64,000 nt of DNA from Eubacterium ruminantium (GCA_900108205.1 FNUU01000002.1:248001-312000), one strand, 5' to 3'; counted from the stretch's first letter, positions 1 to 9,349 are shown. The notes: generated by a model not told the origin, from the sequence alone. Program-made: numbers and translations.

Positions 1-131
1 TCAGTTATATGGCGGCGGAGGAGGTTCTGAATGGAACCAGAAATGTGCCGAATTTATATTTTAAAGCAAAATGGTATGCCGAGGAAAATGGCATTTCGGG
101 AGTAAACATAGGTGGAAACGTATTTCATTAG
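1..131 (+). CDS. Cell wall hydrolase (SleB/CwlJ-like), C-terminal end only
   Basis: A reading frame enters from the left edge (codons in phase with base 3) and stops at TAG 129-131, leaving about 42 residues. The visible text includes AAEEVLNGTRNVPN, then a Phe-Lys-Ala-Lys-Trp-Tyr stretch and a final IGGNVFH. This resembles the C-terminal end of Hydrolase_2 (SleB/CwlJ) peptidoglycan hydrolases, which usually close with an IGNHVFY-type motif. The catalytic Glu would lie upstream, outside the window. The 3' end of the gene runs into the first unit of a degenerate tandem repeat. The family call rests on a short stretch and is moderate. Confidence 0.55.
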   Translation, partial: SYMAAEEVLNGTRNVPNLYFKAKWYAEENGISGVNIGGNVFH

Positions 132-210
132 AACTTAAATACAGGTGGAAACATATTCCACTAAGAATCAAATATATGTGGAAATATATTTCATTGGAAA
201 TAAATAACAA
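111..210. repeat. Three degenerate ~33-bp tandem units, each with a near-palindromic core
   Basis: Units start at 111, 144 and 178 and share the pattern GGTGGAAAyrTATTyCAyT followed by an AT-rich spacer. The core is nearly self-complementary: GAAATATATTTC at 181-192 is a perfect palindrome, and TGGAAACATATTCCA in the second unit is close to one. The first unit overlaps the last codons of the upstream hydrolase; the third ends about 40 bp before the next start codon. It could be a multi-operator site for the ligase gene or simple repeat decay. Confidence 0.6.
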
Positions 211-250
211 TTACGGGATTTAAACAATAAAGAAGAAAGGTAAAAAGGCC

Positions 251-1486
251 ATGAAGATTACAGAAAAACAGATTGAACAGGTAAACAGCAGAATAAAGGC
301 TCTTATTTCTGCGGGAAGCTTTTATGGACGTAAGCTTGCAGAAGCAGGAGTATCCAGAGTTACTTCGGCAGAGGATTTTGAGAAGCTGCCATTTTCGGAA
401 AAGAAGGATTTGAGAGATGCATATCCTCTTGGACTCATGACAGCGCCGGAGGAGGAAATCGTCAGAATTCACTCTTCTTCAGGAACCACGGGACTGCCGG
501 TTATCATCCCTTATACAGCTAAGGATGTTGATGACTGGGCAACCATGTTTGCAAGATGCTATGAAACAGCAGGAATCACAAAAAAGGACAGAATACAGAT
601 TACTCCGGGCTACGGTCTCTGGACTGCAGGTATCGGTTTCCAGGCAGGCTGTGAGAAGCTTGGCGCCATGGCTATTCCTATGGGTCCGGGAAATACAGAC
701 AAGCAGATTCAGATGATGATCGACATGAAGTCAACTGTTCTCTGCTCGACATCTTCATACGCACTTCTTCTTGCGGAAGAGATTGCTAAAAGAGGAGTAA
801 AGGATAAGATTCATCTCAAGAAGGGTATCATTGGTTCAGAGCGCTGGGGCGACAGCATGCGTAAGCGAATTCATGAAGAGCTGGGCATCGAGCTGTATGA
901 TATTTACGGATTGACGGAAATCTACGGACCGGGTATCGGTATCAACTGTCCGGGCGAGACAGGAATGCATTACTGGGATGACTACATTTATATAGAGATA
1001 ATCGATCCACAGACCGGAGAGGTTCTTCCGGATGGTGAGTACGGCGAGATTGTTATCACAACTCTCGTTAAGGAAGGCGCACCGCTTATCCGTTACCGTA
1101 CACATGACCTTTCAAGGATCATCCCTGAACCTTGTAAATGCGGAAGAACATATCCAAGACTTGATATCATCAAGGGACGTACTGATGATATGATGAAGAT
1201 TAAGGGTGTAAATGTATTCCCAAGCCAGATCGAAGAGATACTTCAGAGCTTCCCGGAGGTTTCAAGTGAGTATCAGATAAGGATATCTCATCTTGATGGA
1301 AGGGATACTCTCAGAATATACGTTGAAACCAGCGGACATTATGATTTTGCTGAACTCAGCGACAGAATTGCCGCAAGAGTTAAGAGTAAGATCGGCTTTA
1401 CACCTCTGGTTAAGGTTGTTGAGCTTGGTGTTCTTCCAAGAAGCGAAAAGAAGACAAAGCGAGTTATAGACGAAAGATATGAGTAA
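251..1486 (+). CDS. Phenylacetate-CoA ligase-like AMP-forming enzyme
   Basis: Belongs to the ANL (adenylate-forming) superfamily, PaaK/CapK-like branch: activates a carboxylic acid with ATP and joins it to CoA in the cytoplasm. At 411 residues it is close to the usual ~430. The P-loop-like motif SSGTTGLP lies near residues 75-82, and the YGLTEIYGPG motif near residues 218-227; the C-terminal lid with KGVNVFPSQIE near residue 320 is typical of this branch. ATG 251 follows a GAAGAAAGG ribosome site. The last 8 bases overlap the start of the peptidase gene, so the two are probably cotranscribed. The substrate cannot be read from sequence; gut Clostridia carry several such ligases, often acting on aryl acids such as phenylacetate. 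Confidence 0.85.
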   Translation: MKITEKQIEQVNSRIKALISAGSFYGRKLAEAGVSRVTSAEDFEKLPFSEKKDLRDAYPLGLMTAPEEEIVRIHSSSGTTGLPVIIPYTAKDVDDWATMFARCYETAGITKKDRIQITPGYGLWTAGIGFQAGCEKLGAMAIPMGPGNTDKQIQMMIDMKSTVLCSTSSYALLLAEEIAKRGVKDKIHLKKGIIGSERWGDSMRKRIHEELGIELYDIYGLTEIYGPGIGINCPGETGMHYWDDYIYIEIIDPQTGEVLPDGEYGEIVITTLVKEGAPLIRYRTHDLSRIIPEPCKCGRTYPRLDIIKGRTDDMMKIKGVNVFPSQIEEILQSFPEVSSEYQIRISHLDGRDTLRIYVETSGHYDFAELSDRIAARVKSKIGFTPLVKVVELGVLPRSEKKTKRVIDERYE

Positions 1487-2522
1487 TACAGATAAAAAGA
1501 AGAATTCGGCAAAGTCCACGAAGAGTGTATCAAAGTCCGAAAACAATAAAGTAAGAAATGTTGTAATAATGCTTTCTCTTGGAGCATTTTTGGTGGTAAA
1601 TATCATTTTCCTTATTGTAAATATTAAGATTGGAAATGATGCTTCAGATAAGGAGAGCAGAAATAAGAAGCTTGAATCGGAGCTGGCAGGTCTGCAGCAG
1701 AGTCTCGACGATAAAGATAAGGAGCTGCAGCAGTGCAGTGCTGAACTTAAGGCTCTGAGTGAAGCGTTGACGACAGAGGAGTCAACTACCGAAGCAAGTA
1801 CAGTTACAGAAAAGGAGATCACTCTTATACAGAGAGAATATCCGGAGTATGATGAAGAGCAGTTAAGGAAGATCACTGAGATCCGTGAAAATCCGAGCAG
1901 ATATCCGGAGGACCTCTTGCTTCTTATTCATAAGAATCATGAGACTCTGGATTTTGTATATGATTATCCTCTTAAGAAGAATGCAGCGGTAGACAATGAT
2001 ATTACTGCAGAGCTGAAGGTGGCAGCGGAAGGAAAGATTCCTCTTTTCCTGCAGTGGGATGAGAGATGGGGCTATATGAAATATGGCGACGGCTTCATGT
2101 CCAATAATGGATGTGGTCCGACCTCTCTTGCAATGGTTGTTGTATATATGACCGGAAATAAGGATGCAACTCCTGCAAAGATCGCAAAATATGCTGATGA
2201 CAACGGCTACTATTATGACGGAGTCGGTACAGCGTGGAGCCTTCTGAATCATGCATGTATGGAATATGGCGTTTATGCAAAGGAGATCGGTTTTTCAGAG
2301 GAAGCCATGATCGAGGCGGTTACAACCGGACATCCGCTGGTAGCGATAGTCGGCAGGGGAGATTTTACCGACGGCGGTCATTTTATAGTTATCACAGGCT
2401 ATGAAGATGGCGAATTTACGGTAAATGACCCGAATTCCATAATCAGAAGCAATATGAAATGGAGCTTTGCAAGGCTTTATCATCAGATAGACGGAATGTG
2501 GGCATATTATAAATATAAGTGA
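1479..2522 (+). CDS. Membrane-anchored C39-like cysteine peptidase
   Basis: 347 residues: Lys/Ser-rich N-terminus, one membrane segment (about residues 27-50), a charged coiled coil (about 55-95), a Thr/Glu-rich linker, then a papain-like C39-type domain from about 190. The catalytic set is visible as NNGCGPTSLA (Cys near 211), GGHFIVITGY (His near 299) and VNDPNS (Asp/Asn near 315). The domain should face outside, anchored by the N-terminal helix. Such proteins cleave or remodel surface peptides or peptidoglycan stems; the substrate is unknown. The start ATG lies inside the last codons of the ligase gene. Confidence 0.8.
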   Translation: MSNTDKKKNSAKSTKSVSKSENNKVRNVVIMLSLGAFLVVNIIFLIVNIKIGNDASDKESRNKKLESELAGLQQSLDDKDKELQQCSAELKALSEALTTEESTTEASTVTEKEITLIQREYPEYDEEQLRKITEIRENPSRYPEDLLLLIHKNHETLDFVYDYPLKKNAAVDNDITAELKVAAEGKIPLFLQWDERWGYMKYGDGFMSNNGCGPTSLAMVVVYMTGNKDATPAKIAKYADDNGYYYDGVGTAWSLLNHACMEYGVYAKEIGFSEEAMIEAVTTGHPLVAIVGRGDFTDGGHFIVITGYEDGEFTVNDPNSIIRSNMKWSFARLYHQIDGMWAYYKYK

Positions 2523-2532
2523 GGAAAATATA

Positions 2533-3225
2533 TTGGAGCTGAAATTAAAAGATGAAGATAAGCTGGAAGAACTGAATCAGAACAAGCAGGATGAAATGTT
2601 TCAGGGGATAAATGATGAATTCCTGAAAAATGCCGATCTTCCGGTCATCAAGACACAGAGTACATATACCGGTCCGACTTCCAAGGGACATGGTGGATTT
2701 ATTATTAAAATGGTACTCCTCGCAGCCTTTTTGGGACTGGCTGCATTTCTGATCTTTGGAGTGTTTTTGAAAAAGCCTAAGGAGCTTATGAGTTGTGTGA
2801 ATATGACAACGGAAGAGCTCGAGAAGGAGCTTGATATAAAGCTCACAAGAAATGATACGACCATTAAGAGGGTTAGGCATTATTCAAACGGAAATATCAC
2901 CACCGACGGAAATGGAGAGATAGCGGTTTTATACAATAACGGAAAGCAGTTTGGTATTCATGTGGATTCCAAGAAATACTGTCTCTATAATGTTCATTTT
3001 GGAGATGCCAAGTACGATGCCGAGAAAAAAATGACTTATCACAATACATATTCATTCAGTGTCATGAATGATATGTATAACGGCACCTCAACATCGTATT
3101 TTTATACAAATAAAGCTGCAAATGACTGTCTGGTCATAACCTGTAACGATAACACCAACAGAGTTGTTGCCATAACTTATTTCAACGATCTTGCTGCAGC
3201 CACAGAAAGACTTAATTTTGAATGA
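2533..3225 (+). CDS. Single-pass membrane protein of unknown function
   Basis: 230 residues starting at TTG 2533, chosen because GAGGAAA (2521-2527) sits at the right distance and no ATG at the N-terminus is better placed. About 55 mostly acidic N-terminal residues precede one membrane helix (about 57-80), followed by a roughly 150-residue outside domain rich in Tyr, Asn and Thr with a predicted beta pattern. It follows the C39-like peptidase by 10 bp, so it is probably the third gene of the same transcript and may be a partner or substrate of that peptidase (inference). No family was recognised. Confidence 0.7.
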   Translation: MELKLKDEDKLEELNQNKQDEMFQGINDEFLKNADLPVIKTQSTYTGPTSKGHGGFIIKMVLLAAFLGLAAFLIFGVFLKKPKELMSCVNMTTEELEKELDIKLTRNDTTIKRVRHYSNGNITTDGNGEIAVLYNNGKQFGIHVDSKKYCLYNVHFGDAKYDAEKKMTYHNTYSFSVMNDMYNGTSTSYFYTNKAANDCLVITCNDNTNRVVAITYFNDLAAATERLNFE

Positions 3226-3245
3226 TCCACAATAAAAAGCGACAG

Positions 3246-3320
3246 ATTATGAGAAGCAAAAACCGCTCCTCATAATCCTGCGGGGCTAAAGCCTCTCCGG
3301 TATCTTATCAAGAAAAACAG
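3246..3320 (+). repeat. Two-hairpin intergenic repeat, copy A (full length)
   Basis: Reads ATTATGAGAAGCAAAAACCG then CTCCTCATAATCCTGCGGGG, then a hairpin GGGGCTAAAGCCTC, then TATCTTATCAAGAAAAACA. The first half pairs TTATGAG with CTCATAA around a 15-base loop. Related copies are at 4519, 7514, 26439, 27629 (minus) and 57078 (minus). Confidence 0.8.
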
Positions 3321-3380
3321 AGTATCATGCCGGACAGAGTATCAGGATGTACAAGGTATCAGAATAAACAGGTGGGGAAG

Positions 3381-4409
3381 ATGACCGGAAGGATTAAGAT
3401 CATTACCACCGGCGGAACAATAGCATCAAAGGATATGGGAAATGGGCTTGCTCCGGGTATCGAGGCAGAGCAGCTTATTAATAAACTATTGTATGCCGGA
3501 CGGAAAAGTGAAAGGAATATGCAGGAAAGCGCTTCGGCCGCCAATGAATCGATAATAACTGCGATAGAGAAGGGTGAGATCATTCTGGATATCTGCAGTC
3601 TTATGAATATCGACAGCTCGGACATGAGGCCGGAGGACTGGCGGATCATAGCAGATGAGATCGACAGAACTGTGAGAGAGACCTGTGAAACCGGCAGTGA
3701 CAGCTTACGCAGAAAATACCTGGGGATTATAGTAACTCACGGTACGGATACCATGGCTTATACTGCAGGTGCGCTTTCGGCTATGTTTGAGGGGCTTCCG
3801 ATACCTGTGATACTTACGGGTTCTCAGCTTCCTGCAGAGGCAGAGGGAACGGATGCTGCATATAATTTCTGCTCTGCGCTGAGAGCTGCAGGCTGTGGAA
3901 AAACGGGAGTTTATATTGCGTTCAACGGAAAACTTATCGATGGGCGATATTCGGTAAAGATCGACACAGATGAAATGAATGCATTTTCGGCAACGGACAG
4001 AAGGTTTATGTGGTCCATTGATGAGCCGGGAGAGATAGGCCGGGAAACAGAACATTTGGAAGAACATTTGGATTACAGGTATGAAAAACTTCCGGATAAT
4101 CCTGTTCGTGTAATATTACTTCATCCGGCGCTCACTTCTGAAGAAATGGCGCTGCTTATGGGCGATAGTGAAAGGATACTGCTGCTTCTTTATGGGGCGG
4201 GAGGACTTGCCACAGGCAGGGACAGTCTGCTGCCGATGATAAAAAAGGCGGCTGACTCCGGGAAAAAGATTTATGTTCTTTCGCAGTGTCTTTACAGAAA
4301 GACAGATTTAAACAGATATGAGGTCGGCAGAAAGCTGCGTGAAGCGGGGGTTATCTCCCTTGGAAGCTATTCAACAGAGTATGCGGTGGCTTATATCATG
4401 CAGGCCTGA
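3381..4409 (+). CDS. ansA: L-asparaginase, type I
   Basis: Hydrolyses L-asparagine to aspartate and ammonia. 342 residues from ATG 3381, preferred over the upstream in-frame ATG 3327 because GGTGGGG (3371-3377) lies directly before it and the family's first strand begins there. Both catalytic threonine motifs are present: TTGGTIASK (Thr13) and THGTDTMAYTAG (Thr122-Asp123); LTGSQLPAEAEGTDAAYN continues the substrate site. It lacks a signal peptide, so it should be cytoplasmic as in type I enzymes. A terminator candidate follows at 4452-4479. Confidence 0.9.
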   Translation: MTGRIKIITTGGTIASKDMGNGLAPGIEAEQLINKLLYAGRKSERNMQESASAANESIITAIEKGEIILDICSLMNIDSSDMRPEDWRIIADEIDRTVRETCETGSDSLRRKYLGIIVTHGTDTMAYTAGALSAMFEGLPIPVILTGSQLPAEAEGTDAAYNFCSALRAAGCGKTGVYIAFNGKLIDGRYSVKIDTDEMNAFSATDRRFMWSIDEPGEIGRETEHLEEHLDYRYEKLPDNPVRVILLHPALTSEEMALLMGDSERILLLLYGAGGLATGRDSLLPMIKKAADSGKKIYVLSQCLYRKTDLNRYEVGRKLREAGVISLGSYSTEYAVAYIMQA

Positions 4410-4451
4410 ATACTTGCCTGCTTACGCAGGTAGTACTATTCCCAAAACCTC

Positions 4452-4479
4452 GGAATATGCCACTATTCCTACTTTTTTT
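4452..4479 (+). terminator. Rho-independent terminator candidate after asparaginase
   Basis: GGAATA (4452-4457) pairs with TATTCC (4464-4469) and is followed by TAC and seven T. A second hairpin, CCTGC-TTAC-GCAGG, lies just upstream at about 4416-4430. Confidence 0.6.
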
Positions 4480-4518
4480 GGAACTGGAAAAACAATGTTT
4501 TTCTTCGGATAAGATATA

Positions 4519-4575
4519 TTATGAGAAGCAAAAACTGTTTCTCATAACCATACGGATTGATGTCCCTCCGAAATA
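4519..4575 (+). repeat. Two-hairpin intergenic repeat, copy B (3' half diverged)
   Basis: TTATGAGAAGCAAAAACTGT is followed by TTCTCATAA, so the first hairpin is intact. The second half is only loosely conserved (CGGATTGATGTCCCTCCG). Lies between asparaginase and the GH9 gene. Confidence 0.7.
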
Positions 4576-4639
4576 TTATTATATTAGATGGAAAATAAAA
4601 ATCGTATTATATAATCATTAGAAAAGGCAGTAAGGAAAA

Positions 4640-6886
4640 ATGGAGAAGAAAAAGGTAATTATAACTTCACTGATATTGGCAGTGCTGGCGGTAGCGGTAT
4701 TTGTCATAGGCTTTAAGCTGGGCAGGGGAAGTGATGACTCAGAGAATAAGGATAAGGCCGGGGGCGAGACGGTAGCCGTAAAGGATAACGACAGTAACAA
4801 GACCGGAGATAAAGCATCCGGCGGAGAAAATGCAGATAATACCGGAAAAGAAGCATCCGGCGGAGAAAACAGTGATAACACCGGCGATGGTAAAGATGCA
4901 AACGATGCTACCGGTGATGCCGGACAGAATGGTAGTATCGAAAAAAACAATAACACCGATGATACCGGTAATGACAACAGCAATACTTCAAAGCCTGTGA
5001 TCAATACGGTTTCTACGCTTGATACCGGCAACCTTACAGAAACCGGAAATGGATATGAAGGAACCAAGGGAACCGGAAACTTCAACTATGGTGAAGCGCT
5101 TCAGAAAAGTATTCTGTTCTATGAGCTTCAGCGTTCCGGAGACCTTCCTGAAAAGGTGAGATGCAACTGGAGAGGCGACAGCGCCCTGACTGACGGAAGT
5201 GATGCAGGCCTTGATCTTACCGGCGGATGGTTTGATGCGGGAGATCATGTGAAGTTTAATCTTCCGATGGCCTACAGTGCAGCGATGCTGGCATGGTCGG
5301 TTTATGAGGATAAGGATGCGTATACTGAAAGCGGTCAGCTGGAATATATTCTGGCAGATATCAAATGGGTAACGGATTATCTTATAAAATGTCATCCGGA
5401 GGATGAAGTCTTCTATTATCAGGTAGGAGACGGCGGAGCGGATCATTCCTGGTGGGGACCTGCAGAGGTTCTTTCAATGGACAGACCTTCCTACAAGGTA
5501 ACAAAGAGCAGTCCGGGATCGGCGGTGACAGGCGAAGCGTCTGCGGCTCTGGCTGCAGCGGCTGTCATTTTTAAGGACAGCGATCCGGATTACAGCAAGA
5601 AATGTCTTTCACATGCGAAGAGTCTTTATGATTTTGCCGACAGTACTAGAAGTGATGACGGATATACGGCAGCAAACGGATTTTATAATTCGTGGAGCGG
5701 TTATTTTGATGAACTGGCCTGGGCCGGTGCATGGCTTTATATAGCAACAAATGATGAGGCATATCTTAAGAAGGCCGAGAGCGCATATCCGCAGGCTAAT
5801 CAGGATTACAACTGGGCAATGTGCTGGGATGATGTTCATATGGGAGCGGCGGTACTGCTTTCAAAGCTTACAGGTGATAAGAAATACTGTGATGCGGTAG
5901 AAAAGCATTTGGACTTCTGGACCACAGGAACTGCCGATGGTGAGAAAATCACTTATACACCTAAGGGACTGGCATGGCTTGATCAGTGGGGGTCACTGAG
6001 ATATGCAACTACTACGGCATTTTTGGCGGCAGTATACAGTGAGTCGGATAACTGCAGCGCAAAGAAGAAGGATAAATACTGGGATTTCGCTGTTTCTCAG
6101 GCGGATTATGCACTTGGAAGCACGGGCTTCTCGTACATGATAGGATTTGGCGATAATTATCCTAAGAGTCCTCACCACAGAACAGCAAACGGTTCGTCAA
6201 CCAACAATCTGAATGATCCTGCTGAGGCAAGACATACGCTTTATGGAGCATTGGTGGGTGGACCTGACGCAAATGATGGTTATCAGGACACCACTTCGAA
6301 TTATACTACCAATGAGGTTGCCTGCGATTATAATGCAGGTTTCACGGGGCTTCTGGCAAAGCTTTATACAAAGTACCACGGTGAGACTCTGAAGGACTTT
6401 GGAGCAGTTGAAGTAATAGATGAATATGAAATGTATGTCGAAGGCGGAATAAATGTTGACGGTAAGGACTTTGTGGAGATAAAGGCCTTTGTTTACAACA
6501 TTTCCGGCTGGCCGGCAAGAAAGGCTGAGAATCTTGAACTTAGATACTTTGTGGATCTGTCTGAAGTATATGAGGATGGTAAAACAGTATCAGATATAGA
6601 GATTACTACAAACTATATGCAGTCCGGTGAGGTGGCAGGCCTTCTGCCATATGATGAGGAGAAGCACATTTATTATCTTTCGGTTGTCTTTAAGGATGGA
6701 AACCTTTATCCGGGCGGACAGGAGCACGTTCGTCAGGAGATTCAGGTCAGAATGAGGAATCCTGAAGGCGCCTGGGATAATAGTAATGATTTTTCCTATG
6801 AGGGCCTTACCCTGGGAAACACCTCGGTTTCAGAGAATATAGCTTTATATGAAAACGGCAGGCTGGTATTCGGAAATGAACCGTAG
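4640..6886 (+). CDS. Secreted/anchored GH9 endoglucanase with CBM3c
   Basis: Cleaves beta-1,4-glucan (cellulose). 748 residues: an N-terminal hydrophobic segment (about 7-27, signal peptide or anchor), a ~100-residue Asp/Asn/Gly/Ser/Thr linker with ASGGEN..DNTG repeats, a GH9 catalytic domain (about 150-575), and a C-terminal CBM3c-like module (about 580-748). Catalytic and active-site landmarks are FDAGDHVKF (Asp199/Asp202), SPHHRTANG, and [12 protein letters not shown] with the acid Glu559. The GH9 plus CBM3c pairing is the processive-endoglucanase 'theme B' layout. No dockerin or sortase motif is seen. ATG 4640 follows TAAGGAAAA. Transcription ends at the 6971-7015 hairpin. The linker repeats suggest recent slippage. 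Confidence 0.93.
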   Translation: MEKKKVIITSLILAVLAVAVFVIGFKLGRGSDDSENKDKAGGETVAVKDNDSNKTGDKASGGENADNTGKEASGGENSDNTGDGKDANDATGDAGQNGSIEKNNNTDDTGNDNSNTSKPVINTVSTLDTGNLTETGNGYEGTKGTGNFNYGEALQKSILFYELQRSGDLPEKVRCNWRGDSALTDGSDAGLDLTGGWFDAGDHVKFNLPMAYSAAMLAWSVYEDKDAYTESGQLEYILADIKWVTDYLIKCHPEDEVFYYQVGDGGADHSWWGPAEVLSMDRPSYKVTKSSPGSAVTGEASAALAAAAVIFKDSDPDYSKKCLSHAKSLYDFADSTRSDDGYTAANGFYNSWSGYFDELAWAGAWLYIATNDEAYLKKAESAYPQANQDYNWAMCWDDVHMGAAVLLSKLTGDKKYCDAVEKHLDFWTTGTADGEKITYTPKGLAWLDQWGSLRYATTTAFLAAVYSESDNCSAKKKDKYWDFAVSQADYALGSTGFSYMIGFGDNYPKSPHHRTANGSSTNNLNDPAEARHTLYGALVGGPDANDGYQDTTSNYTTNEVACDYNAGFTGLLAKLYTKYHGETLKDFGAVEVIDEYEMYVEGGINVDGKDFVEIKAFVYNISGWPARKAENLELRYFVDLSEVYEDGKTVSDIEITTNYMQSGEVAGLLPYDEEKHIYYLSVVFKDGNLYPGGQEHVRQEIQVRMRNPEGAWDNSNDFSYEGLTLGNTSVSENIALYENGRLVFGNEP

Positions 6887-6970
6887 ATTAAGGCGTGGCG
6901 GTATAAACAAATAAAAATGTAATAATAAAATATATATTTTTTGCGGATTGCAAAAATGTATTAAAACAGT

Positions 6971-7015
6971 AAAACCCCGGAAATGATATGGATCATATTA
7001 TTTCCGGGGTTTTAT
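6971..7015. terminator. Bidirectional terminator between GH9 and YegP genes
   Basis: AAAACCCCGGAAAT pairs with ATTTCCGGGGTTTT, with an AT-rich inner stem; there is an A-run on the left and a T-run on the right, so it can serve both converging genes. Confidence 0.85.
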
Positions 7016-7058
7016 TAGGAGAAGACCAAACTGCTTCTCTTGATATACCTTATTTGTT

Positions 7059-7430
7059 TTATTTTCCTTCTTCTATCTTGGCATCAACAGAATTCTTCTG
7101 GACGCTTGCAATTCCGTTTTTACAGCTCTTCATGGTTTTATAACCCTCGCTGGTAGCGATGATCTGGCCATTTGTGGCTTTAAGTCTGAATCTGAATTCA
7201 CCGGCTTTATCGGTATAGATCTCAAATTTAGGATTCTTTTCTTTTGCATATCCTTCAACTGTCTGATCTTCAACAGCAGCTACAGGGGCGTTTTTCTGAA
7301 CGCTTGCGATACCCTTCTTACAGGTAATGAGAGATTTATAAACCTGAGAAGAAGCGATAACTTCGCCATTTCCTGCTTTTAGATCAAATTTAACACCTGA
7401 TTTAGCTTCTTTGATCACAAATTTGCCCAT
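7059..7430 (-). CDS. YegP/UPF0339 family protein, two tandem DUF1508 units
   Basis: 123 residues made of two homologous ~50-residue units: the first with LKAGNGEVIASSQVYKS and GIASVQKNA, the second with LKATNGQIIATSEGYKT and GIASVQKNS. This is the DUF1508 (YegP) fold, a small beta-rich domain found singly or doubled in many bacteria; its biochemical role is not known. The start at 7430 is preceded on the minus strand by GGAGG. It stands alone, converging on the GH9 gene. Confidence 0.88.
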   Translation of the reverse strand: MGKFVIKEAKSGVKFDLKAGNGEVIASSQVYKSLITCKKGIASVQKNAPVAAVEDQTVEGYAKEKNPKFEIYTDKAGEFRFRLKATNGQIIATSEGYKTMKSCKNGIASVQKNSVDAKIEEGK

Positions 7431-7513
7431 TTCTTTGATACCTCCATTTCGTTATAAACTAATCTCCTGAAACATTTAGAAACCGATATACATGTATTTA
7501 TGATAGTAATGTG

Positions 7514-7584
7514 ATTACGAGAAGCAAAAAACGCATCAAATAATCCTGCGGGACTAAAATCCCTCTATCGTATCAAGAAAAATA
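7514..7584 (+). repeat. Two-hairpin intergenic repeat, copy C
   Basis: ATTACGAGAAGCAAAAAACG, then TCAAATAATCCTGCGGGACT, then AAAATCCC and TATCGTATCAAGAAAAA. The first stem is weakened but the second (GGGACTAAAATCCC) is intact. It sits in the divergent gap between the YegP and GH43 genes. Confidence 0.75.
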
Positions 7585-7647
7585 AGTACATCAGTAACAA
7601 AACTACATAATAATTATAAATTCAGACAGGATTATTAACAAGTGTTT

Positions 7648-7679
7648 TTGTCAAAAATATGCTTTTTTTCTGATAAAAT
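7648..7679 (+). promoter_or_regulatory. Candidate promoter of the GH43 gene
   Basis: TTGTCA (7648-7653) and TAAAAT (7674-7679) preceded by an extended -10 TG at 7671-7672. The spacer is long (20 bp), so the extended -10 would carry most of the recognition. The rest of the 7431-7801 gap holds only repeat copy C and AT-rich sequence. Confidence 0.4.
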
Positions 7680-7801
7680 TATCGAATAAATCGGGTTACG
7701 GAAAATATTTTTTTGTATTATCATGCTGGTATATTGATTACTATATTACTGTTCCATATCTAATCAACAGCTAAACAGTAAAAAAGAAAAGGAGAGAGCG
7801 G

Positions 7802-9184
7802 ATGGCTAATCCATATTTACCAAATTGGGAATATATACCGGATGGAGAACCTCGCGTTTTTGGCGACCGTATATATGTTTATGGTTCTCACGATACGGCA
7901 GGATCTGATAAGTTCTGCGATTATGTTTTGAAATGCTGGAGTGCACCTGTGGATGATCCGGGGAACTGGACCTGTCATGGGGATATTTTCAGGACACAGG
8001 CGACCAGGGATTATCCTGCAGATACTGACTGGACGAAGGATAACAATGAGCTCTATGCACCGGATGTGGTCGAAAAGGACGGAAAATACTATCTTTACTG
8101 CTATATCATTAATTCTATTGGATGTGTTGCGGTAAGTGACAGACCCTGTGGTCCGTTCAAATTGATTTCCAAATATAAATATACCATTCCGGATGAAATC
8201 TGTGCCAATGGCTGGTTTATCGATCCGGGCGTTCTGGTGGATGACGACGGACGCGTATTCATTTACTGCGGTTATTTAAGGTCATTTATGGCTGAGGTGA
8301 ATCCGAAAAATATGTATGAAATACTGGATAACAGCTGTATCGAGCATTTTATTCCAAATGAGAAGACGGAAAAGGGAGGCTTTACAGAGGAGGATTCACT
8401 TTTCTTCGAGGCTGCTTCGCCGAGAAAGGTGGGGGATACTTATTATATGATCTATTCACCTAAGCGAGGTTCGCGGCTTGCTTATGCGACCTCCGACAGT
8501 CCGACGGGACCATTTACTTACAGAGGATATATTGTTGACAGTGGCGTGGATTATCCGGGTGGAAATGACCATGGTTCGATTGCCTGCATAAATGGACAGT
8601 GGTATGTGTTCTATCACAGAATGACGAACAATACCATTATGTCCAGAAGAGGATGTATGGAGAAGATTGAAATTCTGCCGGATGGAACGATCCCTACGGT
8701 TGAAACCACATCTCTCGGCTTTGAGGAAGCTCTGAATCCGTACAGAGAAACACCGGCGGAAATTGCCTGTGTGCTGACGGGCGGTGCATTTATTACGGAA
8801 AAAAATGTATTCGACAGGGTTATCAGGAATATTACAGATGAGACGGTGATCGGTTACAGATACTTCGATTTTGGTGATGATTTTGGAAGCAAGACCATGG
8901 AATTTGCAGCTAAGGTAAGAGGCATGGGAACTGACTGCAGGATGAATATTTATATTGATGGCGTTGACACAGCTGACAGGCTGGAGAGCGTTTCAACCAT
9001 AGGTAAAAAGATCGGCAGTGTGCAGATAGGACGTGATGACAGTATAGTATCAGCTGTTATTGAGGCTGTAACCGGAAGACATGCGGTATACTTTACGATT
9101 GAAACCGATTATACAGGCTGGACAGGAGATTTCTTCAAGGGAAGAAGTCTGTTTGAACTGGAAAGCTTTGTATTTATGAAATAA
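7802..9184 (+). CDS. GH43 family glycoside hydrolase with C-terminal CBM6-like domain
   Basis: Likely an alpha-L-arabinofuranosidase or beta-xylosidase acting on side chains or short arabinoxylan pieces. 460 residues, no signal peptide, so the substrate is probably imported first. The five-blade GH43 domain covers about 1-320: DRIYVYGSHD near the N-terminus, YAPDVV with Asp88 (pKa modulator) and FFEAASPRK with Glu203 (general acid). Residues about 330-460 form a beta-sandwich resembling CBM6, with YFDFGDD at its start. ATG 7802 follows AAAGGAGAGAG. Its last 13 codons are found again at 13065-13106, showing that a duplication started inside this gene. Confidence 0.88.
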   Translation: MANPYLPNWEYIPDGEPRVFGDRIYVYGSHDTAGSDKFCDYVLKCWSAPVDDPGNWTCHGDIFRTQATRDYPADTDWTKDNNELYAPDVVEKDGKYYLYCYIINSIGCVAVSDRPCGPFKLISKYKYTIPDEICANGWFIDPGVLVDDDGRVFIYCGYLRSFMAEVNPKNMYEILDNSCIEHFIPNEKTEKGGFTEEDSLFFEAASPRKVGDTYYMIYSPKRGSRLAYATSDSPTGPFTYRGYIVDSGVDYPGGNDHGSIACINGQWYVFYHRMTNNTIMSRRGCMEKIEILPDGTIPTVETTSLGFEEALNPYRETPAEIACVLTGGAFITEKNVFDRVIRNITDETVIGYRYFDFGDDFGSKTMEFAAKVRGMGTDCRMNIYIDGVDTADRLESVSTIGKKIGSVQIGRDDSIVSAVIEAVTGRHAVYFTIETDYTGWTGDFFKGRSLFELESFVFMK

Positions 9185-9220
9185 AATATAAGAACTTACA
9201 TTATGCTTACATCATCATAC

Positions 9221-9272
9221 AAAACGAGCAGGATTATAATCCGGTATTACCTCGGATTCCTGCTCGTTTTTT
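9221..9272 (+). terminator. Terminator of the GH43 gene (copied at 13143-13194)
   Basis: AAAACGAGCAGGA (9221-9233) pairs with TCCTGCTCGTTTT (9258-9270) followed by more T. The identical hairpin at 13143-13194 stands before the second peptide gene and ends transcription coming from the first module. Confidence 0.9.
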
Positions 9273-9280
9273 GCTATACT

Positions 9281-9349
9281 TCCGTTTCGTAACAAATATT
9301 TCCGTTTCGTAACATTTTACTATGCAAATGCTTACACGTGTGATACAGT
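9281..9349 (+). promoter_or_regulatory. Promoter 1 of the peptide-permease module with phased direct repeats
   Basis: TCCGTTTCGTAAC occurs at 9281-9293 and again at 9301-9313, 20 bp apart, i.e. on the same face of the helix. An extended -10, TGA-TACAGT, lies at 9341-9349 with no good -35 at 9321-9326, as expected for an activator-dependent promoter. TCCGTTTCG comes close to the LytTR-regulator half-site consensus ([TA][AC][CA]GTTN[AG][TG]) as I recall it. A LytTR remnant at 12889-13050 fits this reading. The second copy is at 13203-13271. Confidence 0.55.
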
